Shown: positions 8,650 through 16,268 of the stretch, piece by piece
How the letters are laid out: every line of letters starts with the position of its first letter
Numbering within the stretch: position 1 is the first letter of the stretch
Source of the DNA: Geothermobacter hydrogeniphilus
GTDB lineage: Bacteria; Desulfobacterota; Desulfuromonadia; Desulfuromonadales; Geothermobacteraceae
Length of the DNA: 64,000 nt
Assembly (NCBI RefSeq): GCF_002093115.1
Contig: NZ_NAAD01000003.1
Span: 1 to 64,000 of the forward strand
Direction of reading: 5' to 3'
Program-made: the position numbers and the translations under genes
The notes under the pieces: generated by a model
Database searches by the model: none
Told to the model about the DNA's origin: nothing
What the model saw: the letters and a program-made list of their open reading frames with translations, nothing else

Positions 8650-8811
8650 ATGATGCGCGGGTTCGAGACTTTAAGAGAATTGTCCCGGTTTTTGCTGGAA
8701 CGGAAAAAATTCGTCCTTGCTCCGTTGGTGCTGGCGCTGGTGCTGATGTCTGCCCTGATTCTTCTTGCCGAAATTCCCGTACTGACACCCTTCATCTACG
8801 CGTTATTTTGA
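8650..8811 (+). CDS. DUF5989-family microprotein, copy 2
   Basis: A 53-residue paralogue of the microprotein ending at 8483: charged N-terminus with LLERKKF, one membrane helix, and the ending PVLTPFIYALF. ATG ATG at 8650/8653 follows a weak purine-rich ribosome site (AAGGGGTTAGG); a GTG at 8611 in the same frame is less likely because it would put repeat-derived sequence into the protein. Its last 9 bp overlap the 3' end of the opposite-strand TPR gene. It is split from copy 1 by a truncated repeat and may have its own promoter. Confidence 0.72.
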   Translation: MMRGFETLRELSRFLLERKKFVLAPLVLALVLMSALILLAEIPVLTPFIYALF

Positions 8812-10134
8812 CAGGCCCTTGGTGGTGGGATTTCTCTCTCCAGGGGGCTTCCGGGGTGTTTCACTGACTTGCGAGATCAGGTTTTTCAGGCGGGTCGGCA
8901 TATCCGGATAATAGACTTCAGACCAGGTTTTCGTCTGCAGATCGCGGTAGATTGCAAGTGCACCTGCCGCGTGTCCGGCCCTCTTCCACGCGGCGGCTGT
9001 TTCAAGATCAATGTAGTGGTTGTCGGGGAAAATCAGTTTGGCCTTCTGCAGCATCTCAATCGCCTTGTCCGGCCGCCCCGCAGTTTCGGCATCGCGGGCC
9101 AGGGAAAGATATTCATAGCCGAAGCCGGGGTCAAGTTCAACCGCCCTGGCGAGTGTTTTCAGTGCGGTATCGCCCTCTTTGGCGCTTCGTTCAAAGCGGT
9201 ACAGATCGTAGAGCAGGGCAGGGTCGTCGGGAAAATCGAGTACGGTCTTTTTCAGCCGGTCGAGGGCCTTGTCATTGATCATGAAGGTTGCCAGGTAAAG
9301 AGCTTTTTTTCGTGTTTCCCGTAGCCGTCGCCTTGCCGCGGACAGGCCTTCTGCGTTGAGTGATGCCTGGATGTCCTTGCCGAGGAATCTCAGGTTCATC
9401 TCAACCATGCCTTCCTCTTCCGTTGAGTAGGAAAGAGTGGTCATGGACGGTTTCGGAAGAGCCTTGACCAGCTGTTTCAACGTCGATTCCAGCAGGTCGT
9501 AAATGGGAGTTTTGACCTCGTTTTTATAGAGGGCCTGGAAATAGCTCAGGTCAAAATGAACGATCAGGTTTTCATGGAATTTTTCTGTTAGGGAAAGGTC
9601 CATGATTGTTGTCATCATGAGTTGATGCCCCCGGAGAGGGGATAGAATCATGTGCTTCCGTTTTGTCAGCAGTTCCCTTTCTTCCGCAGTCAGGATTCCG
9701 CTTTCGACCAGTCGATCGCCCAGTCGGTTCAGATCGAAGTCCGCAATGGGGATTCGGCTTGGAATGACCCAGAGGACGTCGGAGACCAGTCCACACTGCA
9801 GTGCGGCGCTGATTGCCTGCGAGGGCAACAGTATGGGACCGGGTCGGAAGTACCTGGCTTTTTTCTCGAAATCTTCCGCGCGCCCGTTTTTGACGAGGGA
9901 CTGGACTTTCTCTCTTAATTGCTTCGGGATGGGTTGCAGGAAAGGTACATTGCTCAGAACCACCATGGTGGCCGGTTCCGGAAGTGTTCGCCACTTCACC
10001 AGGGCGTCGGTCGACAACTCAAACAGGTTGACTGCTGCACCTTGTGGTTTCCCGCCCCCGGGGGTTCCATAACAGGCGGAGCTCAGGGCTAAAAGCAAAC
10101 TTGCGATGCCAAAAATGGATAGTTTTGAGCGCAT
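8803..10134 (-). CDS. Secreted TPR protein of unknown family, paralogue 1
   Basis: A protein of 443 residues with a signal peptide; the LSSAC sequence could be a lipobox, making it a lipoprotein (uncertain). The N-terminal domain of about 270 residues belongs to no family I can name. It shares with the next gene the pattern ALxxWR, the motif SNxPFLxPIP, a HFDLSYF-type strand, a Y-N-E-x-x-TP-x-Y segment and RFLGxD. The C-terminal third is three or more TPRs (for example ALKTLARAVELDPGFGYEYL). The two genes are tandem on the minus strand, 94 bp apart, and converge on the carbamoyltransferase operon. Expected site is the periplasm or outer membrane. Confidence 0.75.
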   Translation of the reverse strand: MRSKLSIFGIASLLLALSSACYGTPGGGKPQGAAVNLFELSTDALVKWRTLPEPATMVVLSNVPFLQPIPKQLREKVQSLVKNGRAEDFEKKARYFRPGPILLPSQAISAALQCGLVSDVLWVIPSRIPIADFDLNRLGDRLVESGILTAEERELLTKRKHMILSPLRGHQLMMTTIMDLSLTEKFHENLIVHFDLSYFQALYKNEVKTPIYDLLESTLKQLVKALPKPSMTTLSYSTEEEGMVEMNLRFLGKDIQASLNAEGLSAARRRLRETRKKALYLATFMINDKALDRLKKTVLDFPDDPALLYDLYRFERSAKEGDTALKTLARAVELDPGFGYEYLSLARDAETAGRPDKAIEMLQKAKLIFPDNHYIDLETAAAWKRAGHAAGALAIYRDLQTKTWSEVYYPDMPTRLKNLISQVSETPRKPPGERNPTTKGLSK

Positions 10135-10228
10135 ATGGGACCTTTATTTTATCTTTGTTGGTGGATCAGGTAATGTGGAATTGTGTGGGAGGACAAAGTG
10201 ACCACTGATGGCCCTTTACCGAAGTCCA

Positions 10229-11539
10229 TCATCTGTTTTTATCGGTTGCCGGATGGTCACGGGGCGGTTGGCGGTTTTGAATCTGTTCAAGAGCCTTTGC
10301 GTAATAGATCTTTGACCAGGGCATTGACTTTAATCGTTGCAGCAGACCAGTCATTGGCTGCCGGCGATTGATCTGTTCAAGGATCTCCATCTGCCGCAAC
10401 AGCGGAGCGGGGCTTTCCGGATGGGTCGCTGCCGCCAGTGAAAGCATCTGCAATGCGGCGTCGGGACGTTTCTTCTCCATCGCGGTGTCGGCCAGGGTGA
10501 AATATTCCAGACCGTAGCCGGGGTCGAGGCGAACTGCTTCGGCGAGTCGTTGCAGGGCTGCGTTGCCGTTTTTAAAGCGTCGCTGGACCTGGTAGAGGCC
10601 GTAGAGAACATCGGGGTTGTCCGGTTCGAGACGATCCATCTCATTGAAGATCTTCAGCATCTCTTCTTTTTTGAAAAAATTCTCCAGGTAGAGTGCCCGG
10701 GCGCGCAGATCCCAGGTGCGGGGCAGGGGGTCATCCAGCATTGCCGGATGTTCAAGGATCTGTTTCAGGTCCCGCCCGAGAAAACGGATGCCGAGCGGCA
10801 CATGGCCGGAGAGGTTGCCGAACGAGATACTGACAGTGTTGACCGCCCACCGCTGTTGCTTCCAGCGTTTCAGATCCTCTCCGAGCAGGCTGTAGACCGG
10901 GGTCCTGATCTCGTTACGATAGCGGACAGAGAAAAAACTCAGGTCGATGTGAACCGCCAGCGGCCCTGTCAGGTCCGGGAGGTTGTTTGAACCATAAATG
11001 TCCAACGGGATCCCGCGCACGCTGCCGGTAAAATGCCCGGCGACTTTTTTCAACCGGTTCGCTTCGGTTTTATCCAGGACACCATGGTTGAGCAACTGTT
11101 CGCGAATTTTTTCCACCGTCGGCAGCGGAGCCTTTTCGTCCAGAGGGAGAACCCATATCAGGCGGGAAAACATTCCTGCCTCCAGGGCGGCGGAGACTCC
11201 CATACCGGGCAGCAGCAGCGGGTCGCTGGTCGGCAGGACCGCCCGACGACGAAAGTTCCCGGCGTCGGCATTGAGAACCAGGTTCAGGGCATCCTTTTTC
11301 ACCGTCTCGGGAATCGGCAGCAGGAAGGGGTCGTTGGAAAACAGCAGCAGGGTCGGATTGTCATCTGCCCGTTTGCGCCAGGCGAGCAGGGCTTCCGTGT
11401 CGGTCTCGACCAGGGTGGTGGCGACCGGGGTGTTCAGCAGAATGGATGGTTTTGCGGGGTCGCCGGTCGCTGGTGCCGCACCTGCGGTTGATGAAAGCAG
11501 CAGCAGGATGGGCAGCAGCAGGCTGAGGAGGGTGGTCAT
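10229..11539 (-). CDS. Secreted TPR protein of unknown family, paralogue 2
   Basis: A protein of 436 residues with a classical signal peptide ending near STAGAAPA and no lipobox. It shares conserved blocks over its whole length with the preceding paralogue: SNDPFLLPIP, the LLLPGMGVSAALEAG segment, HIDLSFF, YRNEIRTPVYSLL, IRFLGRDLK and the TPR region with AVRLDPGYGLEYF. The HxDLSxF strand with nearby acidic residues could be a metal site, but nothing proves an enzyme. It is the first gene of the minus-strand pair and diverges from the VCBS-repeat gene across a 381-bp spacer. Confidence 0.75.
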   Translation of the reverse strand: MTTLLSLLLPILLLLSSTAGAAPATGDPAKPSILLNTPVATTLVETDTEALLAWRKRADDNPTLLLFSNDPFLLPIPETVKKDALNLVLNADAGNFRRRAVLPTSDPLLLPGMGVSAALEAGMFSRLIWVLPLDEKAPLPTVEKIREQLLNHGVLDKTEANRLKKVAGHFTGSVRGIPLDIYGSNNLPDLTGPLAVHIDLSFFSVRYRNEIRTPVYSLLGEDLKRWKQQRWAVNTVSISFGNLSGHVPLGIRFLGRDLKQILEHPAMLDDPLPRTWDLRARALYLENFFKKEEMLKIFNEMDRLEPDNPDVLYGLYQVQRRFKNGNAALQRLAEAVRLDPGYGLEYFTLADTAMEKKRPDAALQMLSLAAATHPESPAPLLRQMEILEQINRRQPMTGLLQRLKSMPWSKIYYAKALEQIQNRQPPRDHPATDKNR

Positions 11540-11920
11540 GAATGATCCTTTCCGGGGGTGTCAATGGCCTGTCGAGTTTCTGCCTTGATGGAGTACGCGA
11601 GGATGAAAAGCTGTCCCGCTGACTCGCTTCTGCCTATTGTAAATGAGCCTGACGGTCGATACCAGTGGAAGTTGATATCGGTCCGCTCCGCTGGTTTGAC
11701 AGGCGTGGATTTTGCAGTTACTCTGAATTGAGCAGGGACTGGACAATGGCTGGAGCGGTTATCCGGTATGTGTCGGTTGCCCTGCTTCTTGGACGTTTTT
11801 CTTTTTAATTTTAAATGGTTGTCTGGTATCTGTGCGGATGCCTCCCATACGGAAATGGTCGCGTAATCCCTTTCAGGGTTCTTCATGAAGACGGACCTGT
11901 CGGTGAAAAGGAGAGGAAGC
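11540..11920. other. Divergent intergenic spacer, 381 bp
   Basis: This is the promoter region between the minus-strand TPR pair and the plus-strand VCBS gene. I see one sigma-70-like promoter (annotated separately), a small hairpin CCCTTTCAGGG shortly before the VCBS gene, and no credible coding sequence; the open frames crossing it lack ribosome sites and similarity. Confidence 0.5.
11696..11724 (+). promoter_or_regulatory. Candidate sigma-70 promoter for the VCBS/peptide operon
   Basis: TTGACA (11696-11701), a 17-bp spacer and TACTCT (11719-11724). It would give a 5' leader of about 190 nt before the VCBS gene. This is a motif match only. Confidence 0.35.
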
Positions 11921-13420
11921 ATGTGTAAAAAGACGTTGTGTATGCTGCTGGCTTCGGTCATGGTGCTGTTCGGCGCCGGGCTGAGCATGGCCCAGGAGTT
12001 TTCGGACATCTCCGCAACAGCGGGGGTTGCCGACGCCGGTTTCGGCAAGGGTGTGGCTTTTGCCGACATCAACAATGATGGCCTGGTGGATCTCTATGTA
12101 TCCAACAAGGGTGGCGCCAACAAGCTCTATCTGAACAAGGGCAATGGCAAGTTCGAGGATATCACCGCGAGGGCGGGCGAGGGCCTTGACTATCCCGGTT
12201 TCGCCATGGGCAGCGTTTTTGGCGACTACAACAACGACGGCTTCGAAGATCTCTACCTTGCCACCGGCGGCCGCTATGAAATTGAGGCCAACCGTCTGTT
12301 CAGAAACAATGGTGACGGTACTTTCACCGATGTGACCAACGAGGCGGGCGTCGGCCTCAAGGCCTTCACCTACGCCGCCTCTTTCGTCGATTATGATAAT
12401 GACGGCAATCTCGACATCTACTGCGCCAACTACGGTGTCGGTGCCAAGAACATCCTCTATCACAATAACGGTGACGGTACCTTCAGCGACGTGACCGATG
12501 TTGCCGGAGTCGGTGACCGTTCCTGGAGCTGGATGGCGGTCTGGGCCGATGTCAACAACGACAACTTCGTCGATCTCTACGTGGTCAACGGCCAGTACCC
12601 GGTCGGTGAGCCGAATCGGCTCTACATGAACAATGGCGACGGAACCTTCAAGGAAGTTGCCAAGTCCGCCGGTGTCGCCGATCCCAACTGGGGGCTCGGG
12701 GCCGCCTTTGCCGACATCGACAAGGATGGTGACCAGGATCTGTTTGTCTCCAATTACGTCGGTCCCAACAACCTTTATCTGAATGACGGCAAAGGTCATT
12801 TCACCATGGCCAGCGAAAAAATTGCTTCCACCCACGAGGGGTGGGGCAAGGGACCGACCTTCGGTGACGTTGACCACGATGGTGACCTCGACCTCTACGA
12901 AGGTGACTGCAAACTGGCCAACCAGCTCTATCTCAACGATGGCAAGGGCAATTTCCACAATGTTGCCGATCAGCAGCCGGTTCTCAAATGTGAAACCGTG
13001 CGCACCAAGGGAACCGCGTTTGCCGATATCGACAATGACGGCGACCTTGATCTCTATGTCATCAACTGGGGCGCCGAGAACAGGCTCTACCTGAACAACC
13101 AGAACGACAACAACTGGCTCAAGGTCAAGGTGACCGGCACTATTTCCAGCAAGGATGCCTACGGCACCAAGGTTACGGTTTTCGAAACCGGCAAGACCAG
13201 GCTGGAGGGCATGCAGGAAATCCGTTCCGCTACCGGGTTCTGTGCCCAGAGCCCGAAAGTCGCCCATTTCGGTCTGGACGCGAGCAAGCGTTACGATGTC
13301 GTCGCGACCTTCCCCAGCGGTATTCAGGCGCGTCTCGACAACCTGAAAACCGGCCAGACCGTTGAACTGATTGAGCCCTCGGTGGTCGAGCAGAAGCAGC
13401 TGGCAAGTATCGACAAGTAA
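11921..13420 (+). CDS. Secreted VCBS/FG-GAP repeat protein with ASPIC/UnbV domain
   Basis: A protein of 499 residues. A signal peptide ends near GLSMAQ. Seven repeats each carry a calcium-binding D-x-[DN]-x-D-G-x-x-D-L loop (for example DINNDGLVDLYV and DIDNDGDLDLYVI), which predicts a seven-bladed beta-propeller. The C-terminal 90 residues match the ASPIC/UnbV pattern (NNWLKVKVTG..., HFGLDASKRYDVVATFPSG), giving the architecture of CRTAC1-like proteins. The start at ATG 11921 has a GGAGAGGAAG ribosome site; an ATG at 11885 has none. The role is probably extracellular adhesion or scaffolding (inference). An 18-residue peptide gene and a terminator follow, mirroring the cytochrome gene at the window start. 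Confidence 0.88.
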   Translation: MCKKTLCMLLASVMVLFGAGLSMAQEFSDISATAGVADAGFGKGVAFADINNDGLVDLYVSNKGGANKLYLNKGNGKFEDITARAGEGLDYPGFAMGSVFGDYNNDGFEDLYLATGGRYEIEANRLFRNNGDGTFTDVTNEAGVGLKAFTYAASFVDYDNDGNLDIYCANYGVGAKNILYHNNGDGTFSDVTDVAGVGDRSWSWMAVWADVNNDNFVDLYVVNGQYPVGEPNRLYMNNGDGTFKEVAKSAGVADPNWGLGAAFADIDKDGDQDLFVSNYVGPNNLYLNDGKGHFTMASEKIASTHEGWGKGPTFGDVDHDGDLDLYEGDCKLANQLYLNDGKGNFHNVADQQPVLKCETVRTKGTAFADIDNDGDLDLYVINWGAENRLYLNNQNDNNWLKVKVTGTISSKDAYGTKVTVFETGKTRLEGMQEIRSATGFCAQSPKVAHFGLDASKRYDVVATFPSGIQARLDNLKTGQTVELIEPSVVEQKQLASIDK

Positions 13421-13487
13421 GCAGCAGCAAACTTGGATAGAAGAACCAAGCAAGTTCCATTAACCTGAAACCAACAAGGAGGCGACG

Positions 13488-13544
13488 ATGAAAAAATATC
13501 TGAAGCCGCGTGTTGTCGGCAGCGGGAACGTTCATCCCTGCTGA
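13488..13544 (+). CDS. 18-residue peptide, PRVVGxGNVHPC family, copy 2
   Basis: Encodes MKKYLKPRVVGSGNVHPC from an ATG with a perfect AAGGAGG ribosome site 5-6 bp upstream (13476-13482). It lies 67 bp after the VCBS gene, and a strong terminator starts about 13 bp after its stop. It pairs with the peptide at 826-882: same length, 12 nearly identical C-terminal residues and mostly synonymous differences. Similarity ends exactly at the TGA, which argues for a genuine stop over selenocysteine read-through. No modifying enzyme is recognisable next to either copy. The role is unknown. Confidence 0.68.
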   Translation: MKKYLKPRVVGSGNVHPC

Positions 13545-13556
13545 GGACGCGCACCA

Positions 13557-13604
13557 AGAAAAGGGGCGTGTCGGGAAATATCCCGACACGCCCTTTTCTT
13601 TTTG
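13557..13604 (+). terminator. Rho-independent terminator
   Basis: Long perfect stem AAAAGGGGCGTGTCGGGA / TCCCGACACGCCCTTTT with an AATA loop, followed by CTTTTTG. It ends the VCBS-peptide transcript. Confidence 0.92.
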
Positions 13605-13837
13605 TGCCAGGGGCGGATCTTTCGTCCCATCTCTGCGTTGCGTTCCTCTTCACTTGTGCGACGTAGCTTCCGCTACGTCTCCGCGTTCATCGAACCGCGC
13701 CTTGCTCTGAACCAAAATCTCTCGCCCTTCAACAGGGGGGGGGCGCTCGGGGCCGATCTTACTTCCTGGGATTCGTGCAGATCCCCATTCCAATCATCAT
13801 TCCGTCAGTCTTCGGCCCTTCGCCGCCTCCAGGTTTT
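13605..13837. other. Convergent intergenic region
   Basis: Between the peptide terminator and the convergent lipoprotein gene. It contains a perfect 8-bp hairpin GACGTAGC-TTCC-GCTACGTC (13660-13679) and no credible gene. Confidence 0.5.
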
Positions 13838-14566
13838 TCAGTCTTTTTCAATTTTCACATCATCAAACAGCACCGGCTCCTTGCCGCCGGGTCCGTCTCG
13901 GAAGAAGAGCAGGTGGATCATCCGGGTCTCGGGACCGGTGGTGAAGGACGCGCTCTGCGGCTGCCAGTCGATTTTTCCGGACAGGTTGATGAGTACGGAG
14001 GCGGCTCGCTGGTGTTCATCCAGTTGTTTGCGGGTGAACTGGTCGCCGATCCAGAGGAAACGATCGAATTCGATGACGCCGATGCCGCAGACGGCTCCTT
14101 CGGGAAGATCAGCCTTGAAGGTGGCGCTGACGCGATAGCGGGTATCGGGGGTGACGGCGATCGGGGCGAACCAGCCGAGCGTGTCGACGCCGTTGATGCT
14201 GCGCATGGAAAAGGCCCGGTTGCTTTCGACGGGACGGTCGGTCACGCCGCTGATGCGCCGCAGATGGTCGAGATAGGTGGCCCAGAAGGGGTAAAGCTTG
14301 TCATCTTTTTCCGGCCGCGCCGGCCCGACGCGGGGGAAGAGGGAGATCTGCGGCTGCCCCTGGAAGTCCTCGAACAGCGGCGGGGAGGGGGGCACCGGGG
14401 TCTGTTCGGCGGTCTCCGTCGGAGAGGACGCCGCATCGGCGGTCGTTGTCGCGGGCTGTTCAGTCTTCGGGCCGTCGTCGGGGCTTGCTGAGGGGGGTTG
14501 TTGTGATTGTTCACAACCGCCGGTCACCAGCAGGGCGAAGAGCAGGATCAGGATTGTCTTTTTCAT
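13838..14566 (-). CDS. Lipoprotein of unknown function
   Basis: A protein of 242 residues. The signal peptide has the lipobox VTGGC (Cys near 18), then about 45 residues of Pro/Ser/Thr/Glu-rich linker (PPSASPDD, PVPPSPPLFED) and a globular domain of about 170 residues. The domain has beta-rich character (RYRVSATFKADLPEGAVCGIG, FDDVKIEKD) reminiscent of carbohydrate-binding jelly-roll modules, but I do not claim a family. The start at 14566 overlaps the stop of the polyferredoxin gene (ATGA), so it is the last gene of the minus-strand operon. Confidence 0.75.
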   Translation of the reverse strand: MKKTILILLFALLVTGGCEQSQQPPSASPDDGPKTEQPATTTADAASSPTETAEQTPVPPSPPLFEDFQGQPQISLFPRVGPARPEKDDKLYPFWATYLDHLRRISGVTDRPVESNRAFSMRSINGVDTLGWFAPIAVTPDTRYRVSATFKADLPEGAVCGIGVIEFDRFLWIGDQFTRKQLDEHQRAASVLINLSGKIDWQPQSASFTTGPETRMIHLLFFRDGPGGKEPVLFDDVKIEKD

Positions 14567-16068
14567 CGGATGAACAACCAGCGGATGAGGGTGGCGACGT
14601 ACATGGCGGACGGCAGGGCGATGGCCAGCAGGGCGCCGAGCAGGTAGCCGCGTCGGGACGTATCGGTCGGTAATTGGCCGGCACAGCGCCTGGCGGCGGA
14701 CAGGGCCACCAGGATGCCGCCGGCGAGCAGGCCGAGGACAATCCACTTGAGGATGTCAAGCGGGATCAGGATGCCCGGTCCGGGCAGGGTGTGCATGACG
14801 TTGATGGCGAGGAAACTCTTGACCCCCGACGGGTCGCGCAGGGCGAAGGGCAGGTAGCCGGCCTTGGCGTTGATCTTGACCACGGCAAGCACCAGGTGAA
14901 CCGCCAGCAGCAGCGGGATGATCGGCAGCGCCAGGTAGCCGATACGGTGCCAGAAGCCGTGTTCGGTCCGGGGGGGATCCGTCGGTGCGTCAGGCGCGGC
15001 TGTTGCCGGCAGCGCGGCGACCTGCAGGTCGGCCAGTCGCCAGGCGGCCCAGGCCGGCAGCAGCATCAGGACCGGCAGCAGCAGGGCGACCCAGAAGGCG
15101 GCCAGCAGGTTGAAGCCGTCTCCCCCCCAGCCGAGCAGTAGGGCGGCCTGTTGCGGCGGCCAGAGCAGCGCCTCGCGCAGGTCGATGTAGACCTTGCTGA
15201 AGTTGGCGGTCAGCAGACCGAGCAGGACGACGAGAAACAGTGCCTCCCCCGCCGGCAGCGGTGATTGCCCGAGGTCAGCCATCCAGCGGCGGAAGCCGAC
15301 CCGGATGCTGTCGTTGCGGCAGTTGTGGACGCAGTTCAGGCAGAGGGTGCAGTCGTGGCTGTCGTGGATCTGTTCGGGGACCAGGTCGACGGGACAGTCA
15401 TCGCGGCGGCTGTGCCAGAAGAAGACCCCGCGGCCGAGGGAAAAACGCCGCCACTCGCTGCCGCCGGAGACGCAGGACTGGTCGCTGCAGGCGGCGCAGC
15501 CGCCGTTCTGCTTGACCCGCAGCTCAAAGGGGGCGAGTCGGGCGTAGAGTCCGAACACGGCACCGGCCGGACAGAGCAGCATGCAGAAGGCGCGCTGGCG
15601 GAAGAGCAGTCCGCAGCCGACCGCCAGCGCCACCAGCAACGCCAGCAGGCGGGCGGTCAGGTCGGGATAGCGGTGAATGGCGAACAGGTAGACCACCACC
15701 TGCAGGGCCACCAGCGCCAGGGTCACCGGAATGTAGCTTTTCAGCCAGCCCGGCAGCTCCCGCTTCAGGCCGATGCGGGTGACCAGGCCGTTGAGCCATC
15801 CCAGGGGGCAGACGGCGCACCAGCTGCGGCCGAAAAAGAGCGCGACGATCACCACGCCCATGATCCACCAGACCCAGAACAGATGATTGGTCAGGTTGGT
15901 GTACATCAGCGCGTCACCGGCCTTGATGCCGGGGATGCCATGTTCTTTCCAGCCCCAGGCGATCATCGCCAGCAGCAGGGCCAGCGCGCCGAGACGCAGC
16001 AGCCGCCAGGTCCAGCGTGATTTCAGCAGCGCCCCCAGCAGGGGGATGTCGAACAGGTTGGATAACAT
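14563..16068 (-). CDS. NapH/NosR-like polyferredoxin membrane protein
   Basis: A protein of 501 residues with about eight to ten membrane segments. Cysteine pairs typical of NapH-like proteins are at C84/C87 (SWCAVCPLG) and C162/C166 (FCMLLCPAG). Another Cys group sits at 191-199, and a [4Fe-4S] ferredoxin motif CX2CX2CX3C at 240-250 (CTLCLNCVHNC). Family members pass electrons between the quinone pool and periplasmic or membrane partners. The C-terminal 250 residues are an additional membrane domain of unknown role. It lies between a HEAT lipoprotein and the terminal lipoprotein, in an operon that also encodes a heme-domain lipoprotein, which fits an envelope redox module (inference). Confidence 0.82.
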   Translation of the reverse strand: MLSNLFDIPLLGALLKSRWTWRLLRLGALALLLAMIAWGWKEHGIPGIKAGDALMYTNLTNHLFWVWWIMGVVIVALFFGRSWCAVCPLGWLNGLVTRIGLKRELPGWLKSYIPVTLALVALQVVVYLFAIHRYPDLTARLLALLVALAVGCGLLFRQRAFCMLLCPAGAVFGLYARLAPFELRVKQNGGCAACSDQSCVSGGSEWRRFSLGRGVFFWHSRRDDCPVDLVPEQIHDSHDCTLCLNCVHNCRNDSIRVGFRRWMADLGQSPLPAGEALFLVVLLGLLTANFSKVYIDLREALLWPPQQAALLLGWGGDGFNLLAAFWVALLLPVLMLLPAWAAWRLADLQVAALPATAAPDAPTDPPRTEHGFWHRIGYLALPIIPLLLAVHLVLAVVKINAKAGYLPFALRDPSGVKSFLAINVMHTLPGPGILIPLDILKWIVLGLLAGGILVALSAARRCAGQLPTDTSRRGYLLGALLAIALPSAMYVATLIRWLFIR

Positions 16069-16268
16069 GTGTCAGCCGTCTCCCAAAAGGCCTGTGAATC
16101 TGTTTTGGGCCGCCAAGGCGCGAAGACGCCAAGACGCCAAGAAATAATCGATCAAAATGCGGCTAAAGGCTAAGGGCCAATGGCTAAAGGGAAAACCCGG
16201 CCAAGACTTTTGCCTTTAGCCCTACGCCCTTGGCCGGTTTTAATTTTCTTAGCGTCCCAATGAAATTT
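16069..16268. repeat. Intergenic CCAAG arm plus imperfect hairpin
   Basis: Contains a single arm of the CCAAG-type repeat (16108-16143: three direct units of the GACGCCAAG type) and a separate imperfect inverted repeat around 16168-16235 (AAGGGCCAATGGCTAAAGG / CCTTTAGCCCTACGCCCTT). No gene is visible. It sits inside the minus-strand operon and may attenuate or process the transcript. Confidence 0.55.

Noticed and set aside
11873-13453. A 526-codon open frame antisense to the VCBS gene.
   Set aside because: It mirrors the Asp/Asn-rich repeats of the real gene (reverse complement of GAT/AAC codons lacks stops); the plus-strand frame has a signal peptide, calcium loops and a ribosome site.
15265-16020. 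Gln/Gly-rich frames opposite the polyferredoxin gene.
   Set aside because: They are composition artefacts of Leu/Ala-rich membrane helices read in reverse.
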